From: Fragilariopsis cylindrus CCMP1102
Lineage: Eukaryota > Bacillariophyta > Bacillariophyceae > Bacillariales > Bacillariaceae
Reading direction: 5' to 3'
Assembly: GCA_900095095.1 (NCBI GenBank)
Contig: FMBT01000595.1
Coordinates: forward strand, 1-40,428
DNA: 40,428 nucleotides
The position numbers were made by a program, and so were the translations under genes. Shown here in pieces: positions 19,655 through 29,409 of the stretch (position 1 is the stretch's first letter; each line of letters begins with the position of its first letter). The notes beneath the pieces are model-generated. The model was not told the origin of the DNA. It did no database searches and saw only the letters and a program-made list of their open reading frames with translations.

Positions 19655-20946
19655 GATTGATGAAGATCTACTGTTTGTGTATCGTTGTGGTTTACAAAGT
19701 AAAAGAAACACGACTTGCTTTGCTTTTCGAGCTTTCTTCTTCGTCGTTTCGTTGCTGTGCTATGCTATGCTATGCTGTGCTGTGCTGTGAAATCGACTCG
19801 ATTCTTTTAGAGAGCTGCTACTGTATGCTACTATATACTTTCTACGAGAGAGATAGAGATCACTAATGGTGCCTTGTATGTTACGAGTAATACAGAACAG
19901 TTAGTAGTAGTACGGTTTATTCAATTGATTTGTGCGTAGCTAGGTTGATAAAGAATTGCTTCGTCGACTTTAAAAGAGTAAAAGTTTGAATTGACTTAAA
20001 AATGTTTGTGAGTGATGTAACGCGTAGCAATTACTGTAGTAAGCTTATTCGGATACAAAACGGCTTTTTTTTCGTCGATCCAAATAAAATCCAATCATAG
20101 ATCAAAAAATATACGACTAATTGCCGCCCAGGAGACTGAACGCTTAAATGTTTTGTGTGTGTTTGATTTATAGACGTTATCTTTTTTAACCGTCAATATT
20201 TTTACAAGAACGGGAAGATGTGCAACGTACTAATTGATAATTTTTCAAACACTATCGCGCGCAGTGTAGGACCTACTTGAGTCGGGTTAGTTAGGTACAA
20301 TATTGAAACTTGAAAATTGCGAAGCAAGTCAGCAAGACAAGCAAAGGAACATAATAATATGTACTAACGTTTACAGTATACTCACAACAATCTAATCCAT
20401 TGTCTTCATATTCACTTCATGGATGTATCAATAACTAACCTAGTATTCTCTAGCTCTGTTGTCATCATTCAATGCTATACTGCTAATTTAAAAAAGAAGT
20501 CTTCTTCCTCATCGCATTATTATCATAATATCTTATAGCATGTACCTCTTTAGTTTGGCGTATGTATCTACTCTCTCATGGTTTTCATCCAGTCCTATGC
20601 TGCTATGCTTATGATGCTGGCGGAAAATTGTTGTAATCAATCTAGTACAGTAGTAGCAAATATTATTTCTTGTCCGTAAAGAATGATGGAAAATCACTTG
20701 TTAAATGAAAAGATACCACAGTCTCATAATATTAGAGGCTGCATGCTACCAAAAGAAAAATTCAAGACAAGGACAATTACAAGGTTTCTCATCTCTAATT
20801 AGTGGTATAGCTGCTTTGGCAGTGCTGCACCTTCGTGAGAGCAGTACTCGAGCCATGGGCTGATCGTTTTGGTAGGATTTAAATTAGATATTTATATTAC
20901 TATTACTTTTATTGACTAACAACAATTGATAAAACCATCTACCTAC

Positions 20947-20983
<37 letters not shown>

Positions 20984-21658
20984 CTTCTTTATTTCATCTG
21001 TCGAAACTGACTGATATGAATGCTTTCCGTGTTGTTGAATAATATAGATCATACTTGTAGTTTACAATCCCTTAATATAGGAGTACTTTGAGGCAACAGT
21101 TGAATACCTCAAACAGCGTTTCTAAACCAATCAGAAAGCCCAGTCTTATTCCTCTTAGTATTCTATTCACTAAAAGACCTTACCAAATTCTTCTAGCTCA
21201 CTTCAATGTATTCTTCACTGAGCAAAATGCGATTACAAAAGAGGTGCGCCTTCAAGCTGTTTCTATCACATATATTGTAATCAATGCCATTGGACATCTT
21301 AAATCAAGAAAAAAATCAAATTTAAAATACCAATCCTCCTTTAAAGACAAATAGAAAGAAATTACTACATTGATTTAGGCGGATAGTAGCTACGTAGCTA
21401 GCTAGTAGGCTGGCTAGTAGTAGCTACTAGGTCTATCTATCTATCTCTACAGTCCTACTAGTAATAGAGTCTACACGTGGATCTACTTGACAGAATGCAC
21501 GTGAATAAAGAGGGCATCATCAACAAATAAATAAATAATGTTGTTTGAAATATCGCGTTTTCAGCGAAGTTTGAAAGGCCTCTTCGTCCAATGCCAACAA
21601 CAAAATTCGAAGAATATCATACCATACCGTACAATACCGATAATATATAAAAAGGAAG
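19655..21658. other. 2-kb intergenic region
   Basis: No convincing gene. It contains a TGCTATGCTATGC/TGCTGTG pentamer repeat at 19757-19789 in the leader of paralogue B, a TA dinucleotide tract at about 20947-20982, and TAGCTAC/GTAGCTA palindromes at about 21387-21432. The ORF at 21088-21354 starts at a non-ATG codon and shows no domain. Presumably it holds the promoters of paralogue B and of the HMG-box gene. Confidence 0.55.
20947..20982 (+). repeat. TA dinucleotide microsatellite
   Basis: An almost uninterrupted TA run of about 36 bp in gene-free DNA. Confidence 0.9.
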
Positions 21659-22560
21659 ATGAAGCGTGCTAGTAGTAGTAGTGTGGAAGGGAAGGAACCA
21701 GAACAGCAGAGCGGTAGTACAAACAGCAGCGATGCTGCTGACCGGGCGACAGCAACAGCTCCTGCTGCTGTCAAGAAACAAAAAGTCATGAACGATGATG
21801 CTGACGATGATAATCACAACGATGCTGATGATACACATGGTGCCTCGCCACGACAGGAAGCAGAAAAGAAAGAGGAAAAGATAGAGGAAGAAACCAAAGA
21901 AGAAGCAGAAAAAGAAGTAGATGAAGCCAGTCTTCTCGAACCGCAGTTAGAGTTGATGCCCCCTGATCCCCGCACAACCACCGACGGTACCCTTAACCGA
22001 TGAGGAAGAAGTGGAATTACAAAAAAAATATCGGTACAAATATCAAACACGACCGGCCCCGGTGTATAAATCCAAAGATTATGCGTTGTGGCCCGGCAAA
22101 TTACCCCAAGCGGTGTTTGGGTCGCAAAAAAATATACATAATGCGGTCGTCGCGTCGGACTATATGCGGACGTGGTTTGCCCAATATCAAGGCTTACGGA
22201 CGCCACCACCTAAAGCGGCCCGGTCGTCGTATGCCTTGTATTACAATACACAAAAAAACTCACTGGAAAGATACGCACGGGAAATGGAATCAAAAACGAG
22301 ACTCGAAAAAAATTGGTGTCCTGTGGCAAAATTTAGCCGTCGCGGACAAAGCCATTTACGAACACCAATATACTCGAAGTCACGAACAATATACCATCAA
22401 TACGCAGTATTGGCATGACGAAGCCGCGAAATGGCGGACCGCGAAAATTCAACAACTTGTTCATCAAGCTAACAACGGTGGTGGTGGTGGAGAAGGATCA
22501 TCCTTGGAGTTGGTGGAACAACAGGTCACCGCACTGATCGAGGCGATTAGTCGTGACTAG
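21659..22560 (+). CDS. HMG-box protein, two frameshifts
   Basis: ATG at 21659. The N-terminal 100 residues are Ser/Ala/Asp/Glu-rich with a KKQK basic patch and an EEK/EEE stretch. The frame then shifts twice, each time at a homopolymer: five C at 21959-21963 and seven A at 22252-22258. Removing one base at each gives a continuous protein of about 299 residues. Its C-terminal half has the HMG-box layout: PPKAARSSYALYYN for helix 1, then KIGVLWQNL, then DKAIYEHQY and the YTINTQYW end. HMG boxes bend DNA in chromatin or act in sequence-specific transcription. An earlier part (TDEEEVELQKKYRYKY, YMRTWFAQYQG) is also basic and aromatic and may be a divergent DNA-binding region. Probably nuclear. 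Confidence 0.75.
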
Positions 22561-22800
22561 ATCTTGATGAGATCTCGACTCGACACTCGACTCGATTGAT
22601 CATCTGCAATCACTTTTTTATTCAAACCAAATTCCTAAGAATCATAACATACTGTACATGTATAACAAAACACAACAATTAAATAGATCTAATTTTTTTT
22701 TAAATACTTGTTACCGTATTCATTTATTTGAAAACAAAAAGGGCACCGGGGTTGGATCCGTTGGCTGGTGCTTTTTTCTGTTTTCAGTTATTATAAAGCA

Positions 22801-23625
22801 CTATTTTTCGACGTGACTTCCTGATGCACAACACTTACAGGTCGTGAAACTCTCACCAACTTCAGTATCATTATCAATATCATTAGCATTCGCACTATCA
22901 CCGTCATAGGATTGTTGTTGTTGCTGTTGTTGCTGCTGGATCACAAAATCCCAAAATTGATCTTTTGACGATTCCAATAATTTCTTGCGTCGTCGTTTGC
23001 TAATAAAACTGTTATTGGAATTACCGGGTGTTGCACGTTGTGGAGTAGTTTTAGTTTTAGTGGTTGTGGTCGTGGTCGTATCTTCTTTTCCGTGTGGTGG
23101 TGGTGGATAATCGAGAAATTGTGGTCCGCGCAATGTTTGTGATAGTGCATTTAATTCCGCAATCGATGCAATACTATCAATATCAATTTCCTTTTGTTCG
23201 AACTGATGCTGATGCTGATGCTGATGCTGCTGTTCTTTTTCATCATGTTCACTTTCCTGGAAGGATGATGATGCTTCCTTCGTGGAAGGCTGTACTTCTA
23301 TATCCTCAACACCATCACTATGGGTGGATGCTACTGCTGTCGCCGCTGTATTGGTGGTGGTACTACTGCTGCTGCTGCTGCTGCTGCTACTGCTACTGGC
23401 TTTCCTGGAAGTGGTTGTTGTGGATGCTAATTTCGAAAAATGTACTTCTCTTGTTGTTGTTGCTGTTGTTGTTCGTATCTTCGATCGTTGTGGTAGTAGT
23501 ATCATGAACGAAGATACCTGCGACACAAAGTCAAAGTTTGTCAGCAACAGCATGATGGAAACTATTAGTAACGTTGTCACCATGTTGATGTTGATCATAC
23601 TTCTGCTTCTGCTTATTCCTCCCAT
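22801..23625 (-). CDS. Hypothetical low-complexity, secreted or plastid-type protein
   Basis: ATG at 23625, 274 residues, one exon. A hydrophobic stretch (MVTTLLIVSIMLLLTNFDF) followed by SQVSSFMILLP resembles a signal peptide with a plastid-type SSF motif. The rest is disordered: Ser, Thr, Gln/His and Gln runs with a KRRRKK basic cluster. Two short segments look constrained: SIAELNALSQTLRGPQFLDY at about 155-174 and KDQFWDFVIQ just before the Gln run. The end, TTCKCCASGSHVEK, is Cys-rich. No family recognised. The plus-strand ORFs over this gene are mirror images of the repeats. Confidence 0.6.
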   Translation of the reverse strand: MGGISRSRSMININMVTTLLIVSIMLLLTNFDFVSQVSSFMILLPQRSKIRTTTATTTREVHFSKLASTTTTSRKASSSSSSSSSSSSTTTNTAATAVASTHSDGVEDIEVQPSTKEASSSFQESEHDEKEQQHQHQHQHQFEQKEIDIDSIASIAELNALSQTLRGPQFLDYPPPPHGKEDTTTTTTTKTKTTPQRATPGNSNNSFISKRRRKKLLESSKDQFWDFVIQQQQQQQQQSYDGDSANANDIDNDTEVGESFTTCKCCASGSHVEK

Positions 23626-24212
23626 CCTCCCATTAATTTACGCCCTCTGTTCCAAACAAACAAATCTATCAATGCTTTACCCGTGTTGTTTTAACAACCG
23701 TCCTTATTGATGCTTTCATATAATACACGGAACGTTCGAAGAAGCTACTGTACCTTCTTAGTAGTCTAGTAGCTAAGCTAGCCGCCAGCGAGGAGATTAA
23801 AGAGAGGACCTACTTGAACGTTCGACTCATGGGACTCGAATACGACTCAATTTTTTGCCTGGCCCTGTGGCTTCTCTCGCTAAAAATATCGACAACTTTT
23901 CACTTACTTGTATTCAAAACAACAAAAATTATCCCATCATCATGACAATGAAAATGTCTCAATCAATATAGCTCCATTCAATACAAACTTTATAGACGAA
24001 ATATATATATCTATACTCACAACAAGGACAAAAAAATTTGGTTGAATTTGGTCATTTGGAAAAAAATCTATGAGGATGTGTATGTGTGGCAGGCATAAAT
24101 GCCGTAGGTTCGTGTTGTAGATTGGAATAAAATAAAATAAGATGGAATTATAGTAGCAAACCAATTAACTAACTAATAGCGTGCACGTACTGCATATTAT
24201 ATATCCTGCCAT
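23626..24212. other. Intergenic
   Basis: No gene recognised. A short minus-strand ORF at 23940-24164 lacks supporting features. Confidence 0.5.
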
Positions 24213-24851
24213 TCATATTTGACTGACAGTAGCTGATGTTTGTAGGATCCATTCGGGTTGTGATATATAACATAGTAGTACAGTCAACACCGAAATGACA
24301 CCCACCGACGAACCGATGACCATCCTTCGTTTTGCAACACCAGTAGACGACATACTACTACTACCACCACCATTACTATTACTACTATTACTATTACCAC
24401 CACCCTTTCTTTTCTGTTGATTCGTTTCAGGAACAGTAGCAGTAGTAGTTACTGCTGTTTTTGTTGGTTTCCTCCCGTGCATTGCTCCGTGTTCGTCCCA
24501 TAATACCAAAGCTTCATCCCACGTGGGAATCGAATTAGAATAATATCCATAGACTTTGGTACCACCGGGTGTGGAGATTTGGCTTGTTACTTTCATAGCA
24601 GCAGCATGTGGTCCAGAAGCATAAAACTTCATCATACTTTTGCGATCCTTCCATACCGTCAATGTATGTTGAACACCATTCCGACCTGTAAATTGTTGAT
24701 CGATGTTTCCCGGAAAACTTGAAGCATTAATTTGACTCACGAAATAGATAAAACGAGGCATGTGCCACATGCTTTTGACCTGTAGACCTGTCACCGACAC
24801 ATAGTATTTCATCGTCGCGGCGGCCGCGGTGGTGGCAATAGATTTAGTCAT
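24213..24851 (-). CDS. ABM-like dimeric alpha/beta-barrel protein with C-terminal membrane anchor
   Basis: ATG at 24851, 212 residues, one exon. Residues about 14-125 (MKYYVSVTGLQVKS, MPRFIYFVSQ, HTLTVWKDRKSMMKFYASG, HAAAMK) fit a ferredoxin-like dimeric barrel of the antibiotic-biosynthesis-monooxygenase or DUF3291 type: a strand, a helix, a strand with TVW, then a helix with the xxFYxSGxH pattern. A Gly/Asn/Ser-rich linker leads to a hydrophobic helix (VIGSSVGVISVLTVLLCYI) with a short tail, so it is probably tail-anchored. Substrate unknown; related proteins act on small aromatic compounds or haem, but that is inference. Its upstream region is the second copy of the dispersed repeat. Confidence 0.65.
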   Translation of the reverse strand: MTKSIATTAAAATMKYYVSVTGLQVKSMWHMPRFIYFVSQINASSFPGNIDQQFTGRNGVQHTLTVWKDRKSMMKFYASGPHAAAMKVTSQISTPGGTKVYGYYSNSIPTWDEALVLWDEHGAMHGRKPTKTAVTTTATVPETNQQKRKGGGNSNSSNSNGGGSSSMSSTGVAKRRMVIGSSVGVISVLTVLLCYISQPEWILQTSATVSQI

Positions 24852-24969
24852 GGTTCGTAGCGATTGGTGATTATTGGTGTGATGTTGTTTATTGGCCTGG
24901 TTATAATATTGTCTTACTTTTATTGTATCAGTTAGAATTTTATGAGTGGTTGAAATTCACAACATACTA

Positions 24970-25222
24970 CACTACAAAATTGTTACCGTATTGTAGTTAG
25001 ATGATTTACAAGGTCACAGGGTGATGACGATCGACGAGCTTCTTTGAGATGATGTATCTTAATTCGTGTGTAGTATTCCGCCGCGCCTACGACGTATTTA
25101 TTTATTTTTGTATTATTTAAGACGTCTTATTCAACTTATTGAAGAAGCTTCCAAAACCTGAAAGTTAATTAATGAAAAATAATTGAAATTGAAGTACGAC
25201 TAGGTCTAGTCTAGCGAAGTAC
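24970..25222 (-). repeat. Dispersed repeat copy 2, upstream of the ABM-like gene
   Basis: It shares ordered blocks with 4051-4266 (CACTACAAAATTGTTAC, GATGACGATCGACGAGCT, TTAATTCGTGTGTAGTATTC, CGCCGCGCC, GAAGCTTCCAAAACCT, GAAGTACGACTAGGTCTA). It carries an extra 40-50 bp block at about 25098-25142 containing the palindrome AAGACGTCTT. It starts about 119 bp upstream of the ATG at 24851, in the same relation to its gene as copy 1. Confidence 0.85.
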
Positions 25223-25509
25223 AGTCGTGTTCGATCAAAATGTAAAGTACTGTATACATGTACGGTAGTTTTTCACCATTATCAAAAAATTTAAGCGAAG
25301 CACGACTTAGTTCTAGTCTTGACTCGAATCATACGAAAAAAACAACGTACGTAGTACTATATAATATGTTGAATGTACAGTATCATGATAGTCGACGACA
25401 CACAACAGTACATTGTAACTGCTGTATCGACAACAACGACAAGTAATACATCAAATCAAATGAGATTAAATTTTGTTTTATTAATTAATAAGAATATCGT
25501 AAGACTAAT

Positions 25510-26340
25510 ATGGCGAACAATAATGTTATAACCGGTACAGTCAAAAGTCAAACACTCAATATGACAAATCTAGGTGATATCACCGATGACGATGAAGAAG
25601 GTAATGTCAGTTTATCGAACAATAATGTTGTCGGAGTTACGGTCGGAAGGCAAACACTCAATATAACAAATCAAGGTGATATCACTGATGACGATGACAA
25701 AGGCAATGTCAGTCTATGGGCGGGGAATTTTAGCATCTACTGGCTCCTTGCGACACTCATTGGCCTGTGGTTTATCTTCATTCACACGCCCCAGCATATT
25801 ACAGCCAAGGGGGTGCAAGATTACGGCGTGGTCTTCTGGATGCACATCACACTTGCGTGCTTCACCTACATTGCTTGTATGTGGAACGTGTTCCACACAC
25901 CTTCCCATGGACCTTGGTATGCAAATATCCACATTCTTGTCGGACGCACAGCCGTGTTTACGAGCCTAGTTGGTTTTTCCTTGGGGATGGTAGCGGCGTG
26001 GGGGCCAGGAAGTACGACGTCATTTGGGTTTGCTATTGGGATCACATCGGGTGGCATCGGTCAGATCATATGCACAATTATTGGATTTAGTGCGATCAAG
26101 CTACACCAGTGGGAAAAGGAGAAACCAGTTCCCGACGAGAAATGGAAACAGCGGTACCTACGCATCCACATCGGCACAATGCTGGGTCTTTTTTTCCCTT
26201 CGTGCGGGGTGCCTGCTGTCATGCGAATATTCGAGATGGTCGGAATGAAGATGCAAGTAGGGCTTCCTGTGGGACTCACAATCTTTGCCATCATGATTCC
26301 CCTCACGACACAAGCTCTGGACAAAAAGAGATGGTATTGA
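25510..26340 (+). CDS. DUF2306-like multipass membrane protein
   Basis: ATG at 25510, 276 residues. Residues 3-70 are two tandem 34-residue repeats (NNNV ... QTLNMTN/QTLNITN, GDITDDD), hydrophilic and Asp-rich. A membrane domain with about six helices follows. Histidines recur at helix edges (MHITLACF, NVFHTPSHG, NIHILVGRTAV, IKLHQWEK, RIHIGTMLGL), and VPAVMRI closes the last conserved block. This layout resembles DUF2306/YesE-like or cytochrome b561-like proteins, where paired His may bind haem. That assignment is tentative. The base composition of the membrane part is more GC-rich than its surroundings, which would fit a different origin from the repeat-rich N-terminus. Confidence 0.7.
   Translation: MANNNVITGTVKSQTLNMTNLGDITDDDEEGNVSLSNNNVVGVTVGRQTLNITNQGDITDDDDKGNVSLWAGNFSIYWLLATLIGLWFIFIHTPQHITAKGVQDYGVVFWMHITLACFTYIACMWNVFHTPSHGPWYANIHILVGRTAVFTSLVGFSLGMVAAWGPGSTTSFGFAIGITSGGIGQIICTIIGFSAIKLHQWEKEKPVPDEKWKQRYLRIHIGTMLGLFFPSCGVPAVMRIFEMVGMKMQVGLPVGLTIFAIMIPLTTQALDKKRWY
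25516..25719 (+). repeat. In-frame 102-bp tandem duplication
   Basis: Two copies of 34 codons each start with AACAATAATGTT and share CAAACACTCAATAT, GGTGATATCAC and GATGACGATGA blocks. They encode the duplicated soluble N-terminus of the DUF2306-like protein. Confidence 0.85.
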
Positions 26341-26360
26341 TTGATCTATTGATTGAGATC

Positions 26361-26959
26361 TATTCAGATCAAGTGGCCCTTGTTCAAGGGAGTCTGCTGG
26401 TAATAGTAGCATTGATAGCTTGAATAGACTGGTCCTAGTAGAAGAATTGGATACTAAATACGGGGATGAGCATACTCCTCATAACTACAAGAAATATATG
26501 CAACTCAGTAGTATTGCTAAGGAGTTGATACTAGAAGCGACAATAGGAAACAACAACAATAAAGACTATCGCCGCAAAATGATACTCGCGTTCGAAATCT
26601 GTTCCTATAAAGATTCGTTGAATGTCTCGGTGACGCTGAAAATGTTTCAGTCATTATCATTTGGAGGGCATGCACCAGTTCTTTATTGGTCAGAAATCTA
26701 TAAAAGCACAGTTCAAGGATACCACGATAAGTACAACGATTGGGAATCGGCAGTAGAAGTTGAAAAACTTGATGGGTATTACCGTTGGTATCGCAATTTC
26801 CATCATGCATGTATTTTAAATTATAACTTCAATACCACCTTGACAAAAAGCCCATCAAAGTCAAGAGAGAATGGCGGAGAGGACGACCTTACGGGTGGAT
26901 GTGCGCAGATAGCAATTGGCGATGCAGAAATTTGGCAATGGTTTGGGAGACCACCATAG
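26361..26959 (+). CDS. Hypothetical protein fragment lacking an ATG
   Basis: The frame is open from about 26361 (after a TGA) to the stop at 26959, with no ATG before codon ATG at 26498. The residues look protein-like throughout (SSIAKELILEA, RRKMILAFEICSYKD, YYRWYRNFHHACILNYN), including before 26498, so the true start probably lies upstream in another frame or exon. It follows the DUF2306-like gene by only a few bases and could be a frameshifted extension or a separate gene. No domain recognised. Confidence 0.45.
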
Positions 26960-27555
26960 TGGAATGTAGAATACACCAACGCCGCATACATTTTAAGGAT
27001 TCTTCATGAAAGTAATCCCCTCCTCTCATCGCACATATAAAATCCTAGGTGGCTCTAAAAATAAAAAATAATAATATAAAATATAGCGTTGAAAGCAACC
27101 GTTTATTTCCACCAATGATAATAAGTAATTGTAGCTTTTAAACGACTGTAGACGACATATACGAACTCAAAACTATAGTATTATTTCATCGGAAACCAGT
27201 TGATTTTGAAAGATAAACTCAGCACTCGCATCCTCCTTACCACTTTCGTATCAAAACTCGTAAAGATGATCGCAGTTGATGCTGTCGTCGTTTCCGCTAC
27301 GAATATATTAGTGGTTTTAAGTAGGAGGTGAACAAGTCCAGGTATTATGAGTCTTGCAAATGTAAATGTGGTACCTTTTTTGTTTCGCGTTATTGCATTT
27401 GTTGTTCTGTCTGTTCCCGAAAGATACTGTCAGCAAGAAGCATCGTTGTTTTCTTATCCTTTTGATTTTCTTTGCTTTCCAAACATTGCCCAAACATTGC
27501 ACCAATGGTTTTGGTCTTGCATACCTGTCATAGTCGCATCTTCTCTTTTTATTTT
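26960..27555. other. Intergenic, convergent 3' flanks
   Basis: AT-rich with no gene recognised. The two overlapping ORFs on opposite strands at 27317-27610 lack domains. Confidence 0.5.
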
Positions 27556-28005
27556 TCAATACAATGTAGTTATAGTAGTAGTTTCGTCTACGATATCAAT
27601 AGTAGGGTAGTCTGCCACCGGTTCGGGTTGTGATGGGTGTGTTATATACCCGATATGCTGTATAAGTCCATCGGCAGTGAAATCTATGTACTCTGTTGCA
27701 GTACACACGAAAGTTTGTTGGTTATCATTAGGATCTACCCAATAACGATGAAAAAAGAATTCAATCCGTGTAAGGTTACTGTTATCTTGAGTAGTGGTAG
27801 TTGCTGAAGTTTTTCTATTATTGATTTGTTGTATAAAACCATTTGGGAATATCCAAGTCACACGAGGGAAGTTTTTCCGGAATTGTTTCATTCCATCAAT
27901 GATTGTATCCGTACCTGATGATCCATATATTGTAGCCATTTCATTTGGTGCAATCATCGCTCTTACGAATACCATCAAGATCATGTGCATTCGATAATCG
28001 TCCAT
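27556..28005 (-). CDS. SnoaL/NTF2-like domain protein, N-terminus broken
   Basis: The 149-codon frame begins with ATG at 28005 but the correct N-terminus is elsewhere. The neighbouring frame just upstream of 27963 reads SNAHDLDGIR, the usual first-helix motif of SnoaL-like folds, and joins APNEMATIYGSSG if one base is removed at the TT of 27963-27964. Then follow DGMKQFRKNFP, VTWIFPNGF, RIEFFFHRYWV and EYIDFTADGLIQHIGYI, a standard NTF2-like cone with the F-xxDGxI ending strand. Members act as isomerases, hydrolases or small-ligand binders; the ligand here is unknown. More shifts upstream are likely because stops fall in all frames at 28010-28050. Either an error-ridden gene or a pseudogene. 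Confidence 0.6.
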   Translation of the reverse strand: MDDYRMHMILMVFVRAMIAPNEMATIYGSSGTDTIIDGMKQFRKNFPRVTWIFPNGFIQQINNRKTSATTTTQDNSNLTRIEFFFHRYWVDPNDNQQTFVCTATEYIDFTADGLIQHIGYITHPSQPEPVADYPTIDIVDETTTITTLY

Positions 28006-28300
28006 ACAGTACCGTTCACCAAGTTACACATACTCCATTGTAGATCTCAAATTCGCAATACAATTATGATTCGCACAGCTGAAGAGACGGTATTTGTACA
28101 AAACAGCCACTGTATTAATTGTGTTCAATAAGAACTTAAAGCTACTAGTAAGACTAAAACTCATTAGAATACAGTGTTGAACCGTTTGTTTATGAATTAA
28201 ATATGCTACAGTGTTTCGTTTGTTAGTAGTAGAAAAAAAGGGAGAAGGATTCGAATCAAAATAATGAATCGAGTTGCGGTTTTCTTCTGTTCAATAGTGT
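28006..28300. other. Intergenic
   Basis: Probably includes the unresolved 5' end of the NTF2-like gene at about 28005-28045 and the downstream flank of the H2B gene. Nothing else recognised. Confidence 0.5.
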
Positions 28301-28316
28301 GGAAATTAAAATCTCC
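28301..28316 (-). terminator. Histone 3' stem-loop of H2B
   Basis: Read on the minus strand: GGAGAT, loop TTTA, ATTTCC. The stem is six pairs with one G-U wobble, about 100 nt past the stop. It matches the 6-bp stem, 4-nt loop histone mRNA element bound by SLBP. Confidence 0.8.
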
Positions 28317-28414
28317 GGTTTATTTTGTTGTTTTTGTTACTATACAATGAATATCACATCAATCGAATCGAATCGAATGATACAATATAGATATGTATTG
28401 TTGTTTTGATTTGT

Positions 28415-28966
28415 TTAGGCAGAACTGAATTTGGTAACAGCCTTGGTTCCTTCTGAAACAGCATGCTTGGCAAGTTCACCAGGAAGCATTAAACGGACAG
28501 CAGTTTGGATTTCACGAGACGATAGTGTTGCTTTCTTGTTGTACTTTCCAAGCTTTCCAGCTTCCGTTGCGATACGTTCAAAGATATCATTAATGAAGGA
28601 GTTCATGATCGACATACCCTTCTTGGAGATACCAGTATCAGGATGGACTTGTTTCAAGACCTTGTAAATGTAGGTGGAATACGATTCGACACGCTTTTTT
28701 TTGCGCTTGGTGGTAGTACCATCAGTCTTCTTGGCTGGAGCAGCCTTCTTGCTAGATTGTTTACTTGGAGTTTTTGCCTTTCGTTATAATTTTATTGAAT
28801 GATAATGTGTCATAATGATGGAGAAAGAAGGAAATGAAGCGATAGGTGAGGAAGATGGCACATGGATAATAGATTCACACATATACATGAAACATGCATG
28901 ATAGAAGACATGACGACTGCGATATGAGATGTCACAGGAAAAATCTAGAGCATTCGGACTTACCAT
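28415..28966 (-). CDS. Histone H2B, intron directly after the start codon
   Basis: Exon 1 is only the ATG (28966-28964); a 186-nt GTAAGT...AAAG intron (28778-28963) follows; exon 2 is 28777-28415, giving 121 residues. The product has a Lys-rich tail ([17 protein letters not shown]), then [39 protein letters not shown] and the conserved [20 protein letters not shown] end. It pairs with H2A in the nucleosome. Its start is divergent from the H2A gene with 443 bp between the ATGs, so they share a promoter. The intron isolates the initiator codon, which is unusual for replication-type histone genes. Its 3' stem-loop indicates S-phase, non-polyadenylated mRNA by analogy. Confidence 0.95.
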
Positions 28967-29409
28967 TGTGTGATATTCTTGATCTAGATATATTTTTAGA
29001 TTGTGAGATGAATGTTTGAATGAGAGTTTCTAATTTTTGTTTCTTTCCTTTTTTTTCTCTCATGTGATTTTCGTGCTTTGACGTGCTGTGTTGTGCGGTA
29101 ACGTTAGTCGTGTGTTTTTTACACTAGAAAAGTAACCGCGCCAGGTTTTGGAAGTTGCTTTTTGTGTTTGTCGTGCTTTCACTAGTTGTGTTGCGCCAGA
29201 TTAAATTATTTTTGCGCGCCGTCCGGTCCGGCACGGTGTGATTGCTCTTTCTTTTGAAAACCAAGTCCGAGCTCTCTTGCTTATACTACATGCACGACAA
29301 TAACAAGCGTTTTATCTCACTCAGAATCTCATTCATCCTTTATCATCTATTCTCGATAATCTCACAAAATAAAAAATAATTATTTCAATAAAATAAATAT
29401 ACTAACAAC
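28967..29409. promoter_or_regulatory. Divergent H2B/H2A promoter with GCGC boxes
   Basis: It contains CCGCGCCAGGTTTTGGA at 29136-29152, GTTGCGCCAGATT at about 29190 and TTTTTGCGCGCC at about 29209. The first is shared, with one mismatch, with the H4/H3 promoter (31354-31370). The GCGCC cores resemble E2F sites. Confidence 0.65.

Noticed and set aside
20780..20880. Possible small nuclear RNA (GGTTTCTC and GCAGTACTCGAGCC strings)
   Set aside because: Weak resemblance to U5 and U4 segments only; no complete conserved blocks, Sm site or consistent fold.
23064..23710. Plus-strand ORFs over the low-complexity gene
   Set aside because: They are Leu/Val/Cys runs that mirror the Ser, Gln and Thr repeats of the minus-strand gene.
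25858..26423. Alternative-frame ORFs over the DUF2306-like gene
   Set aside because: The frame at 25510-26340 has the ATG, helices and repeats; the others are shadows caused by its higher GC content.
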